NCBI RefSeq assembly: GCF_003265705.1
Contig: NW_020312859.1
Coordinates: 5,854,763-5,918,762, forward strand
Direction: 5' to 3'
DNA: 64,000 bases
Source of the DNA: Callorhinus ursinus
Lineage: Eukaryota > Chordata > Mammalia > Carnivora > Otariidae
How positions within the stretch are numbered: the stretch's first letter is position 1; every line of letters begins with the position of its first letter. A program made the position numbers and the translations under genes. The notes below the pieces were generated by a model, which searched no databases, was not told where the DNA came from, and was given only the letters and a program-made list of their open reading frames with translations. Shown piece after piece: positions 20,862 through 31,680 of this stretch.

Positions 20862-21354
20862 TATGATCATTCGCAAAGGTGACGCTCAGCCCATCAGCTC
20901 TCCAAGCTTCCGAGGGGTCTCCAGACCCCCTCCCACGCGGAATCCTGTTTGTAGAGGTTTCCAGGTGGCCAGCCGGCCGTTGTTGTAACCTCTCAGTGCT
21001 GAGGAGCTCACTATCCCAGGCTGGAGACCCTGGCAGGGTAGGTCTCCCAAAGCCTCTGGCCTCTGGGTGGGGGCCTGCCAGACGCGAGGGGACTGGGGAG
21101 TCCAGATGCAAAGTTGTGGACAGCTGGGGGTGGGGACTAGGGTACGACCCATCAGATGCCTGGGGAGCAAAGTTGACGGACTCACTCTCAGTCTTGTGCA
21201 TGTGTGGAGTCTGACCACCGCGGGTGGCCTTATAAGGACAGCTTGGGGCCAGGCTGTGGGCCAGCCCCAGAGCCTTAGGGCCGCCAGTCCTCTGCCCATC
21301 CACAGTGGTAGAGAGTTCTCACGAGTTGCCAGGCTGCGGTGACTCACGTGCTTC

Positions 21355-21480
21355 TCTGAAGAGCCTTAGCTGATAAGAACTATTATTACTGTCATTTTCA
21401 GGTAAGAAAATCGACACAGAGACACATTCAACTTGCACGTAGGAAGTGGCCAAGCAGGACTGGCCTGAGCCCTGCTGTTT
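21355..21480 (-). repeat. Possible MIR fragment
   Basis: 'attattactgtcattttcag' followed by 'gaagtggccaagcaggactg' resembles antisense MIR. Confidence 0.4.
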
Positions 21481-21929
21481 GGCTCTGGATGCCGCCTCTC
21501 GCCCAGAGCCTCCCCTGCTGTGTAACCTGTCGTCCCTGCCTCCTGTGACCGAGCCCCCTTCCACCCATCATGTATTTATTGATCAGTCTCTCCATCCCAG
21601 CACCGTGCCAGTGGGGGCCGGGGGGCGGGGGGGGGAGCGAGGCCAGACCCCGCCCCTGCAGACTTTACAGGCTGTCAAGTTGAGTCCATTGTCCCTAGGA
21701 CATCGCTCGACCTTGGAGTATGGGCACAAGAGCCCTGGCTTTCTGGGGTTTTGGGGAGGATGGTGTGACTCAAACCTATGAGAGCCATGGCTGGTCACAC
21801 AGGGAAGTGGGGGGCTGTCCCCACGTGAAGCTCCCTCCAACCCACACCGCCTTGATCCCTGGAGCCGGGGTGGAGGAGGGGCTGGCTGCCAAGTGGAGAG
21901 TGGGAGAAGCAGCCCTTCAGGCCCTGATG

Positions 21930-22095
21930 CTCCCGGCCTTGAGTCTTGGCTTTGGCACCATAACTGTCCCAGACGCAGGATTTCGGGCACGCCTTGCTGA
22001 GTTCTTCCTCTGTAAACCAGGAATGACGAATATCATCCTTGTGGTGTCCTTGTGGTTGTTATATGAAGTAACAAGGTTGAGCGCTTGGCCCAGGA
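21930..22095 (+). repeat. MIR fragment
   Basis: 'gagtcttggctttggcacca', 'ttcctctgtaaaccaggaat' and 'ttgttatatgaagtaacaag' follow MIR order. Confidence 0.6.
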
Positions 22096-22749
22096 GAGGG
22101 GTCTTTGTAAAAATCTCGTTTCCTGTCCTCAGAAGGCATCAGAAGTCCACACAAACCCAGGGATCAGCACATCTGCAGTTTTGGCATCTTGCCTTCTCCC
22201 AAGGAAGGCGTGGGCCCGAGAGGCTACTTCTTTTGCTTCCTCTCTTTGTTCCTTGAGAAAGAAGGGTGTACTTCCCAGCTGCCGTGCAGGGGGCTCCATG
22301 TTGGGTGTCCCGGTGCCCCACGGAGGGCTCTGTCTGGTCTCTGGTCACCCAGGGCACTCTGAGAGTCAGTTGGTAGGTGGGGGGCACTGGGGCTTCCTCT
22401 CTGCACCCTGAGACCTCCCCAGAAACTAGAGGGCTGGCGGGGAGCGGGGGGCCGAGTGGCTGTCAAGTGGCTGGGAAGCCCTGTCTGACCCAGCCTCCTC
22501 CAAGGTCTAGGGGTGTCCTGGCCCCCTCTCCATCTCCTCCCCTCCCCTCCCTTCCTCTGCCCTGCTGCTCTGGATGCCTCTGCTGTTCCTATCCAGAGGC
22601 CAGGGACCAGAATGCGGGCAGCAGGACAGTGAGCAGGGGCTGCTCAGGACTCTGGCTAGCGGGTGACGTCACCCCTCCCCTTCCACTAACTCCCCGACAA
22701 GGTCATGGTGCCCGGAGCCTCCTATCATGGTCAGCCAATGTTAACGCCT

Positions 22750-22905
22750 CTCCACCGGGTGCTTCCATGCACATTACCCCCGACACCGTAGTCACAACTG
22801 CCCCTCCATTTCAGAGATAGGGAAACTAAGTCTCAGCAGCAAGGTGAGACGGTACCCAACCAAGGTCTTGCAGCAAGATGTCGGAGTCCAGCAGAGATTC
22901 CTGCC
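22750..22905 (-). repeat. MIR fragment
   Basis: 'cctccatttcagagataggg' then 'aaactaagtctcagcagcaa' and 'gtcttgcagcaagatgtcgg' are antisense MIR words. Confidence 0.55.
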
Positions 22906-22995
22906 CAGTTCTGCCCGCCCCTCCCCCTCCCCCTCCCCCTCCCCATCCCCCTCCTCCCCTTCCCCCTCCCCGTCCCCTCCCCCACCTGCTCCTCC
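22905..22995. repeat. CCCCTCC low-complexity tract
   Basis: About 85 bases of near-pure C and T, mainly CCCCTC units. The minus strand has many G4-5 runs. Confidence 0.9.
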
Positions 22996-23004
22996 AGCAC
23001 TTAA

Positions 23005-23075
23005 TTTTAATGGCCCTTTGATTGCACGCTTCTTTTCCAGGAGAGACTAATCATTATTAATGAATTTGGGCTGCT
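23005..23075. promoter_or_regulatory. Candidate enhancer core (TCF and homeodomain words)
   Basis: TTAATTTTAA, a TCF/LEF-like CTTTGAT (23016-23022) and the dense homeodomain word TAATCATTATTAATGA (23048-23063) lie within 70 bases of unique DNA that is AT-rich against a GC-rich background. Confidence 0.4.
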
Positions 23076-23549
23076 CCAGTGGGGCTGGTTGTAGGTAGCA
23101 GGAGGAGCAAGGGGGCAGGCAGTGGGCATCTCCCTTTGGGCCAGAGAACCCCACAAAGTAACCTCTAGCTCTTTGCTTCTCTTCCCAGTTAAATCAGACC
23201 CTTGGCTGGGAAGGGTGCTGGGGTCTTAATGCCTGTCTCCCCTCGCCCCCTGCTTGTGGCCTTTATACCGGAGAGGGGGTGGCTCACTAAAGACTGGTCT
23301 GGGCCCCCCCACCATCCAGCAGCACCCCCTCGGCCTGGGGGGCACATGGGCGGCTGCAGTGGGGCTCCCCTTCTCACCCCACAACACGGGGCTGTTCTCT
23401 TGGCAGCAACAGATTTTGGGAAGGCTCACATGGTTTGCGATTTGTTTTCCAACATTAGAAGGAGAGAAATAATCCTAGTGGGGAAACAAAACAAACCAAA
23501 ATGGAAAACATTGAGTAACAAAACCCCAACTTCTCTTCGGATCTTTCAG

Positions 23550-23730
23550 TCCTGAGCCCTATCCTGGCTCTGCGTGGACTTCCTGGGTCACATGGAGCCC
23601 TCCTGGTGGGCTCTTCAGCCAGCCCCAAAGCCCTCTGAGCCTCGGTTTCTTTAGCCGTGTGTCAAACGGGGATTACACTGTACCCCCGGGTTTGGGAGGC
23701 AATCGATGAGATGGGGAGATGGATGCGTTT
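23550..23730 (+). repeat. MIR fragment
   Basis: 'gcctcggtttctttagccg' followed by 'aaacggggattacactgtac' is the MIR core. Confidence 0.6.
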
Positions 23731-23734
23731 TGCA

Positions 23735-23960
23735 CATGAGGCCTTATGATAATAATTTTATCATAGGCAAGAGGCGGACGTGCTCACCCACACGCCCCCA
23801 CATCACTAATGGGGCCTCCCTCTGAAGGTGCTTCTTGCTTCTTGAGACGGCGTGATTACTCAGTGGGCTCTGTGTAATTATTTAATCAAGCCCGATCAAG
23901 TCCTCAGCTTGGAGCTGCGTGGCTGACCAGAGCCCGTCCTCCCCGCCTCCCCCAGCAGGT
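23735..23960. promoter_or_regulatory. Candidate conserved regulatory block with GATA palindrome
   Basis: TATGATAA (23745-23752) is followed after 5 bases by its reverse complement TTATCATA (23758-23765), giving two opposed GATA words. TAATTATTTAATC lies at 23875-23887. Confidence 0.4.
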
Positions 23961-24199
23961 GCAATCAGTTAGAGCTGCTGAGAGGGAGCCAGACCTCAGG
24001 CTTCTTTTGTAAAACCGCTGGGGGTGTGGGAAGGAGGGGCCCGGGTCACCTTGGAGCTTGCTGGCTGAAGAGGGCCAAGGGGCTTGTGCGGCCCCTTATT
24101 TCAATTTGAGGACATCGAGGACCAGAGAGGACTCCCACAGCACCTCAGCCAGACCTGGCTTCTGGGGTTCCCTCCCTACCACCCCTTCATCCTTCCTTC

Positions 24200-24770
24200 C
24201 TTCCTCCCTTCCTCCCTGTCTCCCTTCCTCCTTTCCTCTCCTGTCATTGGCAAACATGCCGATAAAACATCAGGTGACGGTCCCCCGTGATCCTCCCCTA
24301 CGCCCACTCCCCAGAGGCAACCCCAGCTCCTTGTCTAGGAACTCGCCATCCAGACTTCTCTCTATGCCCCCGGAAACTTACCTAAATTCCTCTAGAAATA
24401 CTAGGTTAGGTGTTTGCTTTTGCTCACATAAACATTCCTGATGCCATCTAGACCAGCGGTTCTCACTCAGGGGTGACTTTTCCCCCCAGGGGACCTCTGG
24501 CAGTGTCTAGAGACATTTTTTTTGCCATCATGACATATAGGGCAACAGCTCCTGGCATCCAAGGTGGAGGCTGGGGTGCTGCCTAACATCCTGCAGTGCA
24601 CAGGATGGCCCCACAGCAGGGAATTATCCGGCCCCAAATGTCAGTAGTGATGAGGTTGAGAAACCTGCTCTAGAATTTCCTCAACTTGCTTTTCTTCTGA
24701 AAGCAATGTATCATGCACATCTTGGCAGGTTAGTAGATATCTCTTCCCTCTTTTTACTCCAGCAAAGTCT
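24200..24770 (-). mobile_element. Old L1 3' UTR, split by a MER20-type transposon
   Basis: 'cagaggcaaccccagctcct', 'ccatccagacttctctctat' and, after 24672, 'gcaatgtatcatgcacatct' are antisense L1M words. The same family is seen at 59.9-60.3 kb. Confidence 0.55.
24450..24672 (+). mobile_element. MER20-like non-autonomous hAT transposon
   Basis: It starts at GACCAGCGGTTCTCA and ends at GTTGAGAAACCTGCTC. Internal words 'ccaggggacctctggcagtg' and 'gaattatccggccccaaatg' fit the roughly 219-base element. It is inserted in an old L1 tail. Confidence 0.85.
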
Positions 24771-25320
24771 GACGGTATCACTGTCCACTTGCCTAATTCT
24801 GTCTTGACAGCTTTCAGAGTGCTTCTGATGTTTTTGGATTAATGGAACACCCTGGTTCACACAGCCTGTGTGAGTGGAGTGGTTCCTTCTTTAGACGCTG
24901 GGAGGGTGATGGCTTTGCCAAAGTGCTGGTTGTTGGTTGGTAGACTTCCAAGTACTCATCTGAAACTTCTGCGTGCAAGAAGCATGGCTTACACTTACTT
25001 CAAATTTAATTTTATTTTCAATTTTAGCTACACCGTGTTCTTCCACAAAGGCTGTGCCGACTTAGCTTCTTACTTTTCCCACCACAAACCCAAAGTTTCA
25101 GGAAAGATAACAATAAAAAAGTTTGTAATTAATAAAGCTGTTATTTCCCCAAGAGGACTAAAAGGAACCTGACCCTCTCAGGGTGGATGGGAACCTAGCC
25201 TTGACACCCCCGTGACAGCCCCTGCTGCCATGGACCCTCATGGAAGAGCCGTTCAGACTCATCCACCCCACCGGCTCTGTGTAGCCCCTGGGGGAAGGCC
25301 AGGGGCAGGATGGGGGGGGC
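24771..25320. other. Unassigned DNA with an AT-rich conserved-looking block
   Basis: No repeat is recognised. From 24990 to 25165 an AT-rich block with AATTTAATTTTATTTTC and GTTTGTAATTAATAAAG stands out and may be regulatory. An open frame of 100 codons at 24870-25172 crosses it, with no recognisable domain. Confidence 0.35.
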
Positions 25321-25460
25321 CCATTTTACAGATAAGGCTTGGCAAGGTTGAATGGTTTGCCCACCGGCTCTGGGAAGTCACGGCCTCCTGGAGATCCCAG
25401 GGGGAGGCCCTCAGGATCCAGGGACACATAGTGGGTGGAGAACAGGTGGGCAGAGTGAGG
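25320..25460 (-). repeat. MIR fragment
   Basis: 'cccattttacagataaggct' followed by 'caaggttgaatggtttgccc' is antisense MIR. Confidence 0.55.
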
Positions 25461-25491
25461 CTGGCCATGGTTACGGACCCTCGGATTTCTT

Positions 25492-25696
25492 TCTCTTTTT
25501 TTAAAAGATTTTATTTATCTATTAGAGAGAGAGAGCGAGAGCGAGCTGGGGGAGGGGCAGAGGGAGAGGGACAAGCAGACACCCCCCGCCCCCGACTGCG
25601 GAGCCCAACACAGGACCCCATCCCACAACCCTGAGATCGTGACCTGAGCTGAAACCAAGAGTGGACGCTCAACCGACTGAGCCACCCAGGCGCCCC
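25492..25696 (-). mobile_element. Caniform SINEC element
   Basis: Reverse tail (AAAAGATTTTATTTATCTAT) to head (GACTGAGCCACCCAGGCGCC). The flanking duplication is not clear. Confidence 0.88.
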
Positions 25697-25699
25697 TGG

Positions 25700-26294
25700 G
25701 CCCTGGGCTTTCTTGCAGGTCTCGTCAGCTGCACACCCTACCAGCTCCCTCACGGCCCTGGGCATGGGGCTGCCAGATTTGGCAGGACATCCATGCAATA
25801 TTTGGGACATTCCTGCACTAAACAATTATTCATTGTTTTTCTGAGATTCAGACTTGTGTTTTACTTGCAACCCCACCTGGGGCAACAAGCAAGGGGGGAA
25901 GGGGGGTCCTCTGGCAGTGCCCCACTAGCCTGAGATCTCCTCTTTGGGCTGTTGGCTTTTCATCTTTCTTCTCCCCAAACCATCAGTGCCCTACAGATCT
26001 TGCCTTAAGGCTCCCTTTCCCTCCAGAGAGCCAGGAGGAAGATGGGGAAGCAGATCGGCTTGCTGCACTTCTTCTTCAGGGACAAGGTGTAAATGGCTGG
26101 GACCAGGCAGCCCTTCCATTTCACCCCTCTCCCTTTCTCCTCCTCCCCCTTCTCTCAGAGCCTCGACACCTGAGTCTGGGAGCCCCGTCTTGTGCGTGCG
26201 TGCGTGGCGAGGCTAGCAGCAGAGGGCGGTGGGCACGTCCAGGGCAGTACCGATGGCCACGCTGACCCCACCTCCCCACGTTGTCCATGCTCAG
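25700..26294. other. Unassigned non-coding DNA
   Basis: Unique-looking GC-rich DNA with a one-mismatch CTCF-like word (GCAGCAGAGGGCGG) at 26216-26229. No gene is supported. Confidence 0.4.
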
Positions 26295-26535
26295 AGCCAG
26301 CGGCCACTGCAAGTGTAATTAGTTAATAAATCACCCCGGGTGATAAATAGAATGATAGATGCAGGTTTCACTTGATCACTTTTTTATTAAGGAGAAATAA
26401 ATCAGCACCACATTGTTGCCATAAACCTTTCAGACTGGTCAGATCCTGGCTGGTAGAAGCTGATTAACATGGCCACATGTAGGGACCATTTATAGCTGAT
26501 CATTGAGATCAATCAATCCCTGTCATTTTCCCTCC
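26295..26535. promoter_or_regulatory. Candidate conserved non-coding element
   Basis: AT-rich unique DNA between GC-rich flanks contains GTAATTAGTTAATAAATCA, TTTTTTATTAAGG, GCTGATTAAC and GATCAATCAATC. It also contains a perfect 7+1+7 palindrome (26330-26344). The density of homeodomain-like words suggests a developmental enhancer. Conservation is not tested. Confidence 0.45.
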
Positions 26536-26794
26536 TTGGAGGAGATGGCAGAAGCCAGATGCTGTGCCATCATTCACTCTCCCCCCCCAAGGCCTGCTGC
26601 ATGGGCGGTGGGGGGAGAGAGTGTGTGCCCGGATTATAATTCTAGCTGTACCACTCACCAGCTGTGTGAGCCCCGGGGGGGAGGGGCTGTGGCCCCGTCT
26701 CTGAGCCTCCCTAACAGGAGGTGGGCAGCCATAGTTATAGTTTGTCTAGTTGGTATAGGTTGGTTATAGTTAGTGTAGTTGGCATACGTAGTTG

Positions 26795-27418
26795 TTCTGG
26801 GAACCCGAAAGAGCCGCGGGTCTTCCTTCATGGTCTTAGGACCCCTGTACATACTTAAAAATTAGTGAGGATTCCCAAAGAGCTTCTGCTTATGTGGTCT
26901 GTATCTATCAATATTTACTGTATTAGAAATTAAAACGGAAAGTTAGACAAATGTGCACTTATAATAACAATAACCAACCTATTACATTGTCAGTGTAAAT
27001 CACATTTTCGACAGAAAATATCTCTATTTTCCCAAACAAGGAAAATCTGAGAAAAGTGGCATTTTCTTATGTTTTTGCAAATTTAAAAATTTCCGGCTTA
27101 CCAGGAGACCGCTAGGTTCTCATATCTGCTTCTGCATTTGATCTGTTGTGATAAGTTATTTTGGTTTAAACGCATGAAGAATGCCTCTTTCAAATACGCA
27201 GTTGGGAAAGGGAGGGTGTTTTAGTAACCTTTTCAGGGGATTATGGCTTCTTCACCTAAGTAGCCTTTGGAAGTTCCCACTGTACACTTGTGAGTGAAGG
27301 AAAGTAGAAGGACAACATCTTAGTATGAATAGGAAACTAGGCTTGACCTTGTGGACGCCCTGAAGAGATCTCAGGAACCCCTAGGGGTTCCCAGACCACA
27401 CTTTGAGAACCACTGGGA
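26795..27418 (+). mobile_element. hAT-type DNA transposon, decayed
   Basis: 'acccctgtacatacttaaaa', 'caaagagcttctgcttatgt', 'ctcatatctgcttctgcatt' and the inverted-repeat-like end 'cacactttgagaaccactgg' follow one old mammalian hAT consensus. The exact subfamily is not named. Confidence 0.65.
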
Positions 27419-27419
27419 T

Positions 27420-28743
27420 GAGGCCAGAAGGAGAAGGGGTTGGATGCAAGAGTGGTACTCCTGTCCCTGGCCGCTGTTGTGGCTGATCTTGGAGAGTCTG
27501 CTTTCCTCTCCCACAGCCCACCTATCCTCTATGGAGGTGGTGCTGGACGTCTTCCAGGTCCCCCCAGGGTCACTGTCCACTTTCTCCCCTGCTCTAACCC
27601 TGGGCGGCTGACCCGTTAGGGACTGCATTCATGGACCTTCTTGCCATCCATTTTCTGGGTGGGTTCAACCTGTGAGAAGTTCTGGCTGGAGACTGGAAGG
27701 TGGGAAGAGCAGGACGCTGGGGCATTTATTTCTCCAACGTCTTCCCTACCGTGGTGGTGACAGGAGCTATGGCTGCTGCCAGTTTCCCCTTCCTCCTTCC
27801 TGTCCCAGTAACTGCTCCCCTTCTCTTGTCCCTTGGCTCTCCCCACTGCTGCCATCCTTGGGGCATGGTGCTATCCTGGTTGGTCTTCCGGTACCCTGCT
27901 CGCTTAAAAAAAAAAATTATACTCCCCTCAATTACCATACCTGTTCCCTGTGGGATACCAACTGATGCACAGTTTTCTGGGAAAACCTCCTTTTCTGGAT
28001 AAAACTGAAGAAAATGCTCAGAAGGAGGACGAGAATAACCCCACCCCGTCCAAGTACCTGGGCTTTCTAGTTTACAAAGCACCTCCCCAGATGTCATTTC
28101 ATGAGCTCCTAGGAAGAACCTCTGGGAGGCCAGGCTGTGGAAACCAGGCTCAGACGGGACAGATCTGTCCAAGGCCACATGGTGGGGGAAATGGTCTTGT
28201 CTTGTGGTTGGTCCAGGACACCCTTGTGACCTAGAGCAATTCCAGGAGTTGTGTGGGTCTGATGGAGGAGCTGTGCTTGCCCCTTATCCCTCCAGCTCTG
28301 CTTCTACTTGTCCTGGAGCCCCCCCGTCCAAGCCCCTCACCTCATGTCCTGCAACCACGGCAGGGATGCCTCCTTCCTGGTGGGTGCACCTTAGCTGGGT
28401 GCCCCACCTTTAGCTCTGCCCCCTTGCATGTCCCCGAAGAGCCTGAAGTTCCCCTGCTCTTGACCAAACGCCGCCCCTTTTTATGATTTCCTGCTTTTGC
28501 TCATGTTCTTTCTTTTGTCTGGTGGACTTCTCCCACCTGCTCTCCCTGCACAAACATGTGCTCATTTTTTCTCTTCCAGAAAGTCTCCTCTGACAGCAGC
28601 TCTTTCCTACAGAACTCACTCTTCCCTCCCAGGTGCTCCCATTGCTCCATGCATATCTTGGGTGTGTCAGCACTGCACTGTGTTATAGGCACCCCCCCCG
28701 CCACCTTCTCATGATGCCCAACTCCCTCGCCTACCAAGTGTGT
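27420..28743. other. Mostly unassigned DNA with one possible MIR
   Basis: Unique-looking sequence. A possible antisense MIR lies at about 28060-28200 ('aaagcacctccccagatgtc', 'ccaaggccacatggtggggg'). Frames over 100 codons overlap on both strands and are not supported as exons. Confidence 0.35.
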
Positions 28744-29290
28744 ATATCAGTTAGCTCCTGCTGTGTAACAAACCATTCTCAAACTTAGCAGCTTAAAACA
28801 ACAACTATTGATCTAACTCATAATTCTGTGGGTCAGCTTATGGTTGGCTGATCCTGGCTAGGTTTGACTGAGCATTTCTCCTCCTTTCAACGGGGAGCTC
28901 CTTCCATGTCAGCTGATTGTTGGTTCATCTAGAATGGCCTTGGTTGGGATGGCTCATTTTCGTTCTCTGTGGTCTCTCCTCCCCCAGCAGGCGATGCTGA
29001 ACTAGTTTTAGTGGTGGCTGAGCAGTGTTCTAAGACAAGAGGTAGAAGCATGCAAGGCTGCTTGAGGTCTGACTCCGGACGGGCGTGATGTCACTTTCCA
29101 GCACATTTTGTTGGGCAAAGTATGTCTCGAGGCCAGCCTAGATTCCAGGAGTGGAGAAATGGACTTCATCCCTTGTTGGGAGTGGCTATAAGGTCACATT
29201 GTGAGGGATGTGGATATAAGGAGGGGGGGATTGGGACCACATTTGGCAATAAATCTATCACAACTTTGGTTATCCACACAATGTTTGTTC
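28744..29290 (-). mobile_element. MLT1-like LTR, antisense
   Basis: 'cctgctgtgtaacaaaccat', 'gcagcttaaaacaacaacta', 'attctgtgggtcagctta' and 'ggagtggagaaatggacttc' follow an antisense MaLR-type LTR. The family name is tentative; the repeat nature is firmer. The same family occurs at 44866-45235. Confidence 0.6.
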
Positions 29291-29504
29291 TTAGCACTAA
29301 AATGCTCTCTACATGCTACAGAGAAGCAACATCACTGTATGAAATTCATGCTGTGTATTATTATTCTACACTAGCATCTTAGCTGTAATAATTGAAGTAA
29401 ATATCTTTTATATAAACATGAACATTCAAAACAAAAAACTGGGGCCTCATTTGCAACAAATGAGAAATAATACTTTTAAGATTCCAGTGCACATGGGTAA
29501 TTTT

Positions 29505-29870
29505 TATAGTGCAAACTCTTGACCACGACCTACAAGGCTCTACGTGGACTGGACCTGCCAGCTTCTTTATCTTTAGTCTGCACCATGTTCCAACCACATT
29601 GGCCTTTTCTTCAGTACCTTGTCCTTAAAATGTTTCCTCCAGCCACAGGGTCTTTGCACGTGCTGCTTTCCTACTCTAAGAACACTCTTTAGTATTTCCA
29701 TGAACTAATGTCTCCCCTTTCTTCATATTTCAACTCAACCTTTTCCCATCTTTCCTGACTAGGTTGAATCCTCCTATTCATAGCCTTTCAGGATACTCCA
29801 TTCTGCTTCTTACTGTTGCAATTTTTAATTTGTATTTATTTACCAAACACTTAACATGGAGCTTCCCAGG
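29505..29870 (+). repeat. L2-type LINE fragment
   Basis: 'cctacaaggctctacgtgga', 'cagggtctttgcacgtgctg' and 'ttgtatttatttaccaaaca' follow the ancient LINE in sense orientation. Confidence 0.6.
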
Positions 29871-29879
29871 CATTGTTCC

Positions 29880-30060
29880 CAGTGTGCTGTAAGTATTAAA
29901 TCATCTCATCCTTAACACCACTATAAGGTAAGTACTGGCATGAGCTCCATTTTACAGATGAGGAAGCTGTGGCACCAAGAGGCTGAGTGACTTAGTCATG
30001 CTCACCCAGCTTTGACATGCTGAAGCAGGGATGTAGACTCAGGAAGTCTGGCTCCCCTAC
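29880..30060 (-). repeat. MIR SINE
   Basis: 'catcctta acaccactat' then 'ccattttacagatgaggaag' and 'gactcaggaagtctggctcc' is antisense MIR. Confidence 0.8.
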
Positions 30061-31189
30061 CCCTCCCGTCCCCCCCAACTATTCTGTGACTATTTTGATG
30101 TACATCTGTTTCTCCAAGCACAGTATGCCTCCCATGAAGGCAGAGACCACATGCATCGGCTTACTATTTTGCAGCCTCAGGCACACATGAGATGCTCAAG
30201 AAACATTTGTGGGAGGAAAGAACTGGAGACATGAGTTGCTTCAAGCCACCGATGAGCAGAGCTGGGCTAGAGCCTCTGAATGGCAGGGTCGTGGTGCTTC
30301 TGCATCTGATCTGTCCCTTGAGGAGTCCTCACCATGCCCCGGGGACCCTCCCACAGCCTCCTCTTTGCAGAACCTTGGGACCCCGGGAACCTCCTTTTCC
30401 ATGCATGTCTCCGGCAGAGGCTTTCTCTGCAGTGGCCCCAGGGGCATTTCCACTATGCTGATCCACCCTGGCTTTGCAGCCACCCCTGGATGAATGACCC
30501 TGCAAAGAGTGCAGTTTTCTTTCCCTCTTGCCCTAACTTTGATTTGATCAGGCCAAATCTGAAATGATGTGTGAAAGTAATGATATTTTGTAATTAAATC
30601 TCTGGTGACGGCCACCGCAATTTGTGCTACATGCATTGTTCATAAGGAAAAAACGCATCAATTCATTTTCTGACTGGCTACTCTAGGGACTGGCAATTAG
30701 GAGCAGCTCATCTCTTGTTGCCTCGCATATTAAAGAGCTACTGAAATGCAAAGAGAATTTGGGAGGGTTTTTTTTTTTTTTTCCTCCCTCTCAACCTTCT
30801 AATAATGTTAGCTTAATTAGGGAGGCTCAGTGATAAAGGGAAAGTTTTGGATGATTTGAGCATATTGCGGTGGAAGGAAAAGAAAGAGTGAATAAAGAGA
30901 GGTGAAGGTGTCCAGCAGGGCCTGAGAGTGAAAAGATTGGGAATGTTCTATCCTGAAGGGCTTGATTTTGCCAGAGCAGGGCTGGCTGGCTGACTACGGC
31001 TAAGGGCAAGGGCATTCTAAGCCCAGTGCCGTTCCCTTCAGCTTCTGGTTGGACCTTTTCTCTTGGCATTCCTGGTTTTGCCATCAGGAGTCAGACTGTA
31101 TCTTCATTTCTGGCCCTCCCTCACCCCTGCCAGGAGGTCTGTTCCTCTAACCTGGTTACGGCATGTGCTCTGGACCAAGGTACTGAAAG
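30061..31189. other. Unique DNA with a candidate regulatory block
   Basis: Apart from a poly-T run at 30767-30782, no repeat is seen. The AT-rich part at 30560-30860 is annotated separately. No gene is supported. Confidence 0.4.
30560..30860. promoter_or_regulatory. Candidate conserved non-coding element
   Basis: Unique AT-rich DNA contains TTGTAATTAAATC, ATGCATTGTTCAT (POU/SOX-like words side by side), CTGGCAATTAGG, ATATTAAAG and GCTTAATTAGGG within 300 bases. Confidence 0.45.
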
Positions 31190-31680
31190 ACTCCTTTTTT
31201 TCCTTTTAAAATAACTTTTGAGAATAGTCTGAAGCTCATAGAAAAACTGAGCGGGACATACAGACTTCCCACATCCCCGGTTAAAAGGAAGCCTCTCTCA
31301 ACATCAACATCCGTCCCCAGACGGGTACATTTGTCACAATTGGTGAACCCACCTGGGACACGTCATCAACACCCAAAGTCTGTAATTGACATTAGGGTTC
31401 ACTCTTGTAATGTTGTATATTCTATGGGTTTGGACCAATGTATCATGCATGTGTCCACCATTATCTGTATTATTCAGAATACTTCCACTGCCCAAAAAAT
31501 CTCCTGTGCTCCCACTATAACTCCTTTCCTCCCCTGAGCCCCCTGACAGCCACGGATCTTTTTACTGTCTCCATGTTTCGTCTTTTCCAGAATGTGATAC
31601 AGTTGGAACCATGCAGTATATAGTCCTTTCAGATGGGCTACTTTCACTTAGTGACTGTGCACTTAAGGCCACCCCCTTTC
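31190..31680 (-). mobile_element. Old L1 3' UTR, antisense
   Basis: 'gaaaaactgagcgggacata', 'ttagggttcactcttgtaat', 'ctatgggtttggaccaatgt' and 'ctttttactgtctccatgtt' match an antisense L1M tail. Confidence 0.75.

Larger units (their letters stand above)
20766..24195. other. GC-rich, repeat-poor region
   Basis: Apart from diverged MIRs, no retroelement is seen in 3.4 kb, in contrast to both sides. It contains a CTCF-like site (20848-20861), a C-rich tract (22905-22995), homeobox- and TCF-like words (23016-23063) and a GATA palindrome (23745-23765). Frames up to about 180 codons on both strands overlap each other and lack recognisable protein features. Confidence 0.5.

Noticed and set aside
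20755..21347. Overlapping 153- and 182-codon minus-strand frames in GC-rich DNA
   Set aside because: Two other frames on the opposite strand overlap the same bases, there is no domain or splice evidence, and GC-rich DNA has few stops.
24870..25172. 100-codon frame through an AT-rich block
   Set aside because: The lysine- and phenylalanine-rich stretch mirrors base composition, and no domain is seen.
27616..28002. Possible LTR or retroelement end near 'attatactcccctcaattacc'
   Set aside because: Only a few words match a remembered LTR end, which is too little to annotate.
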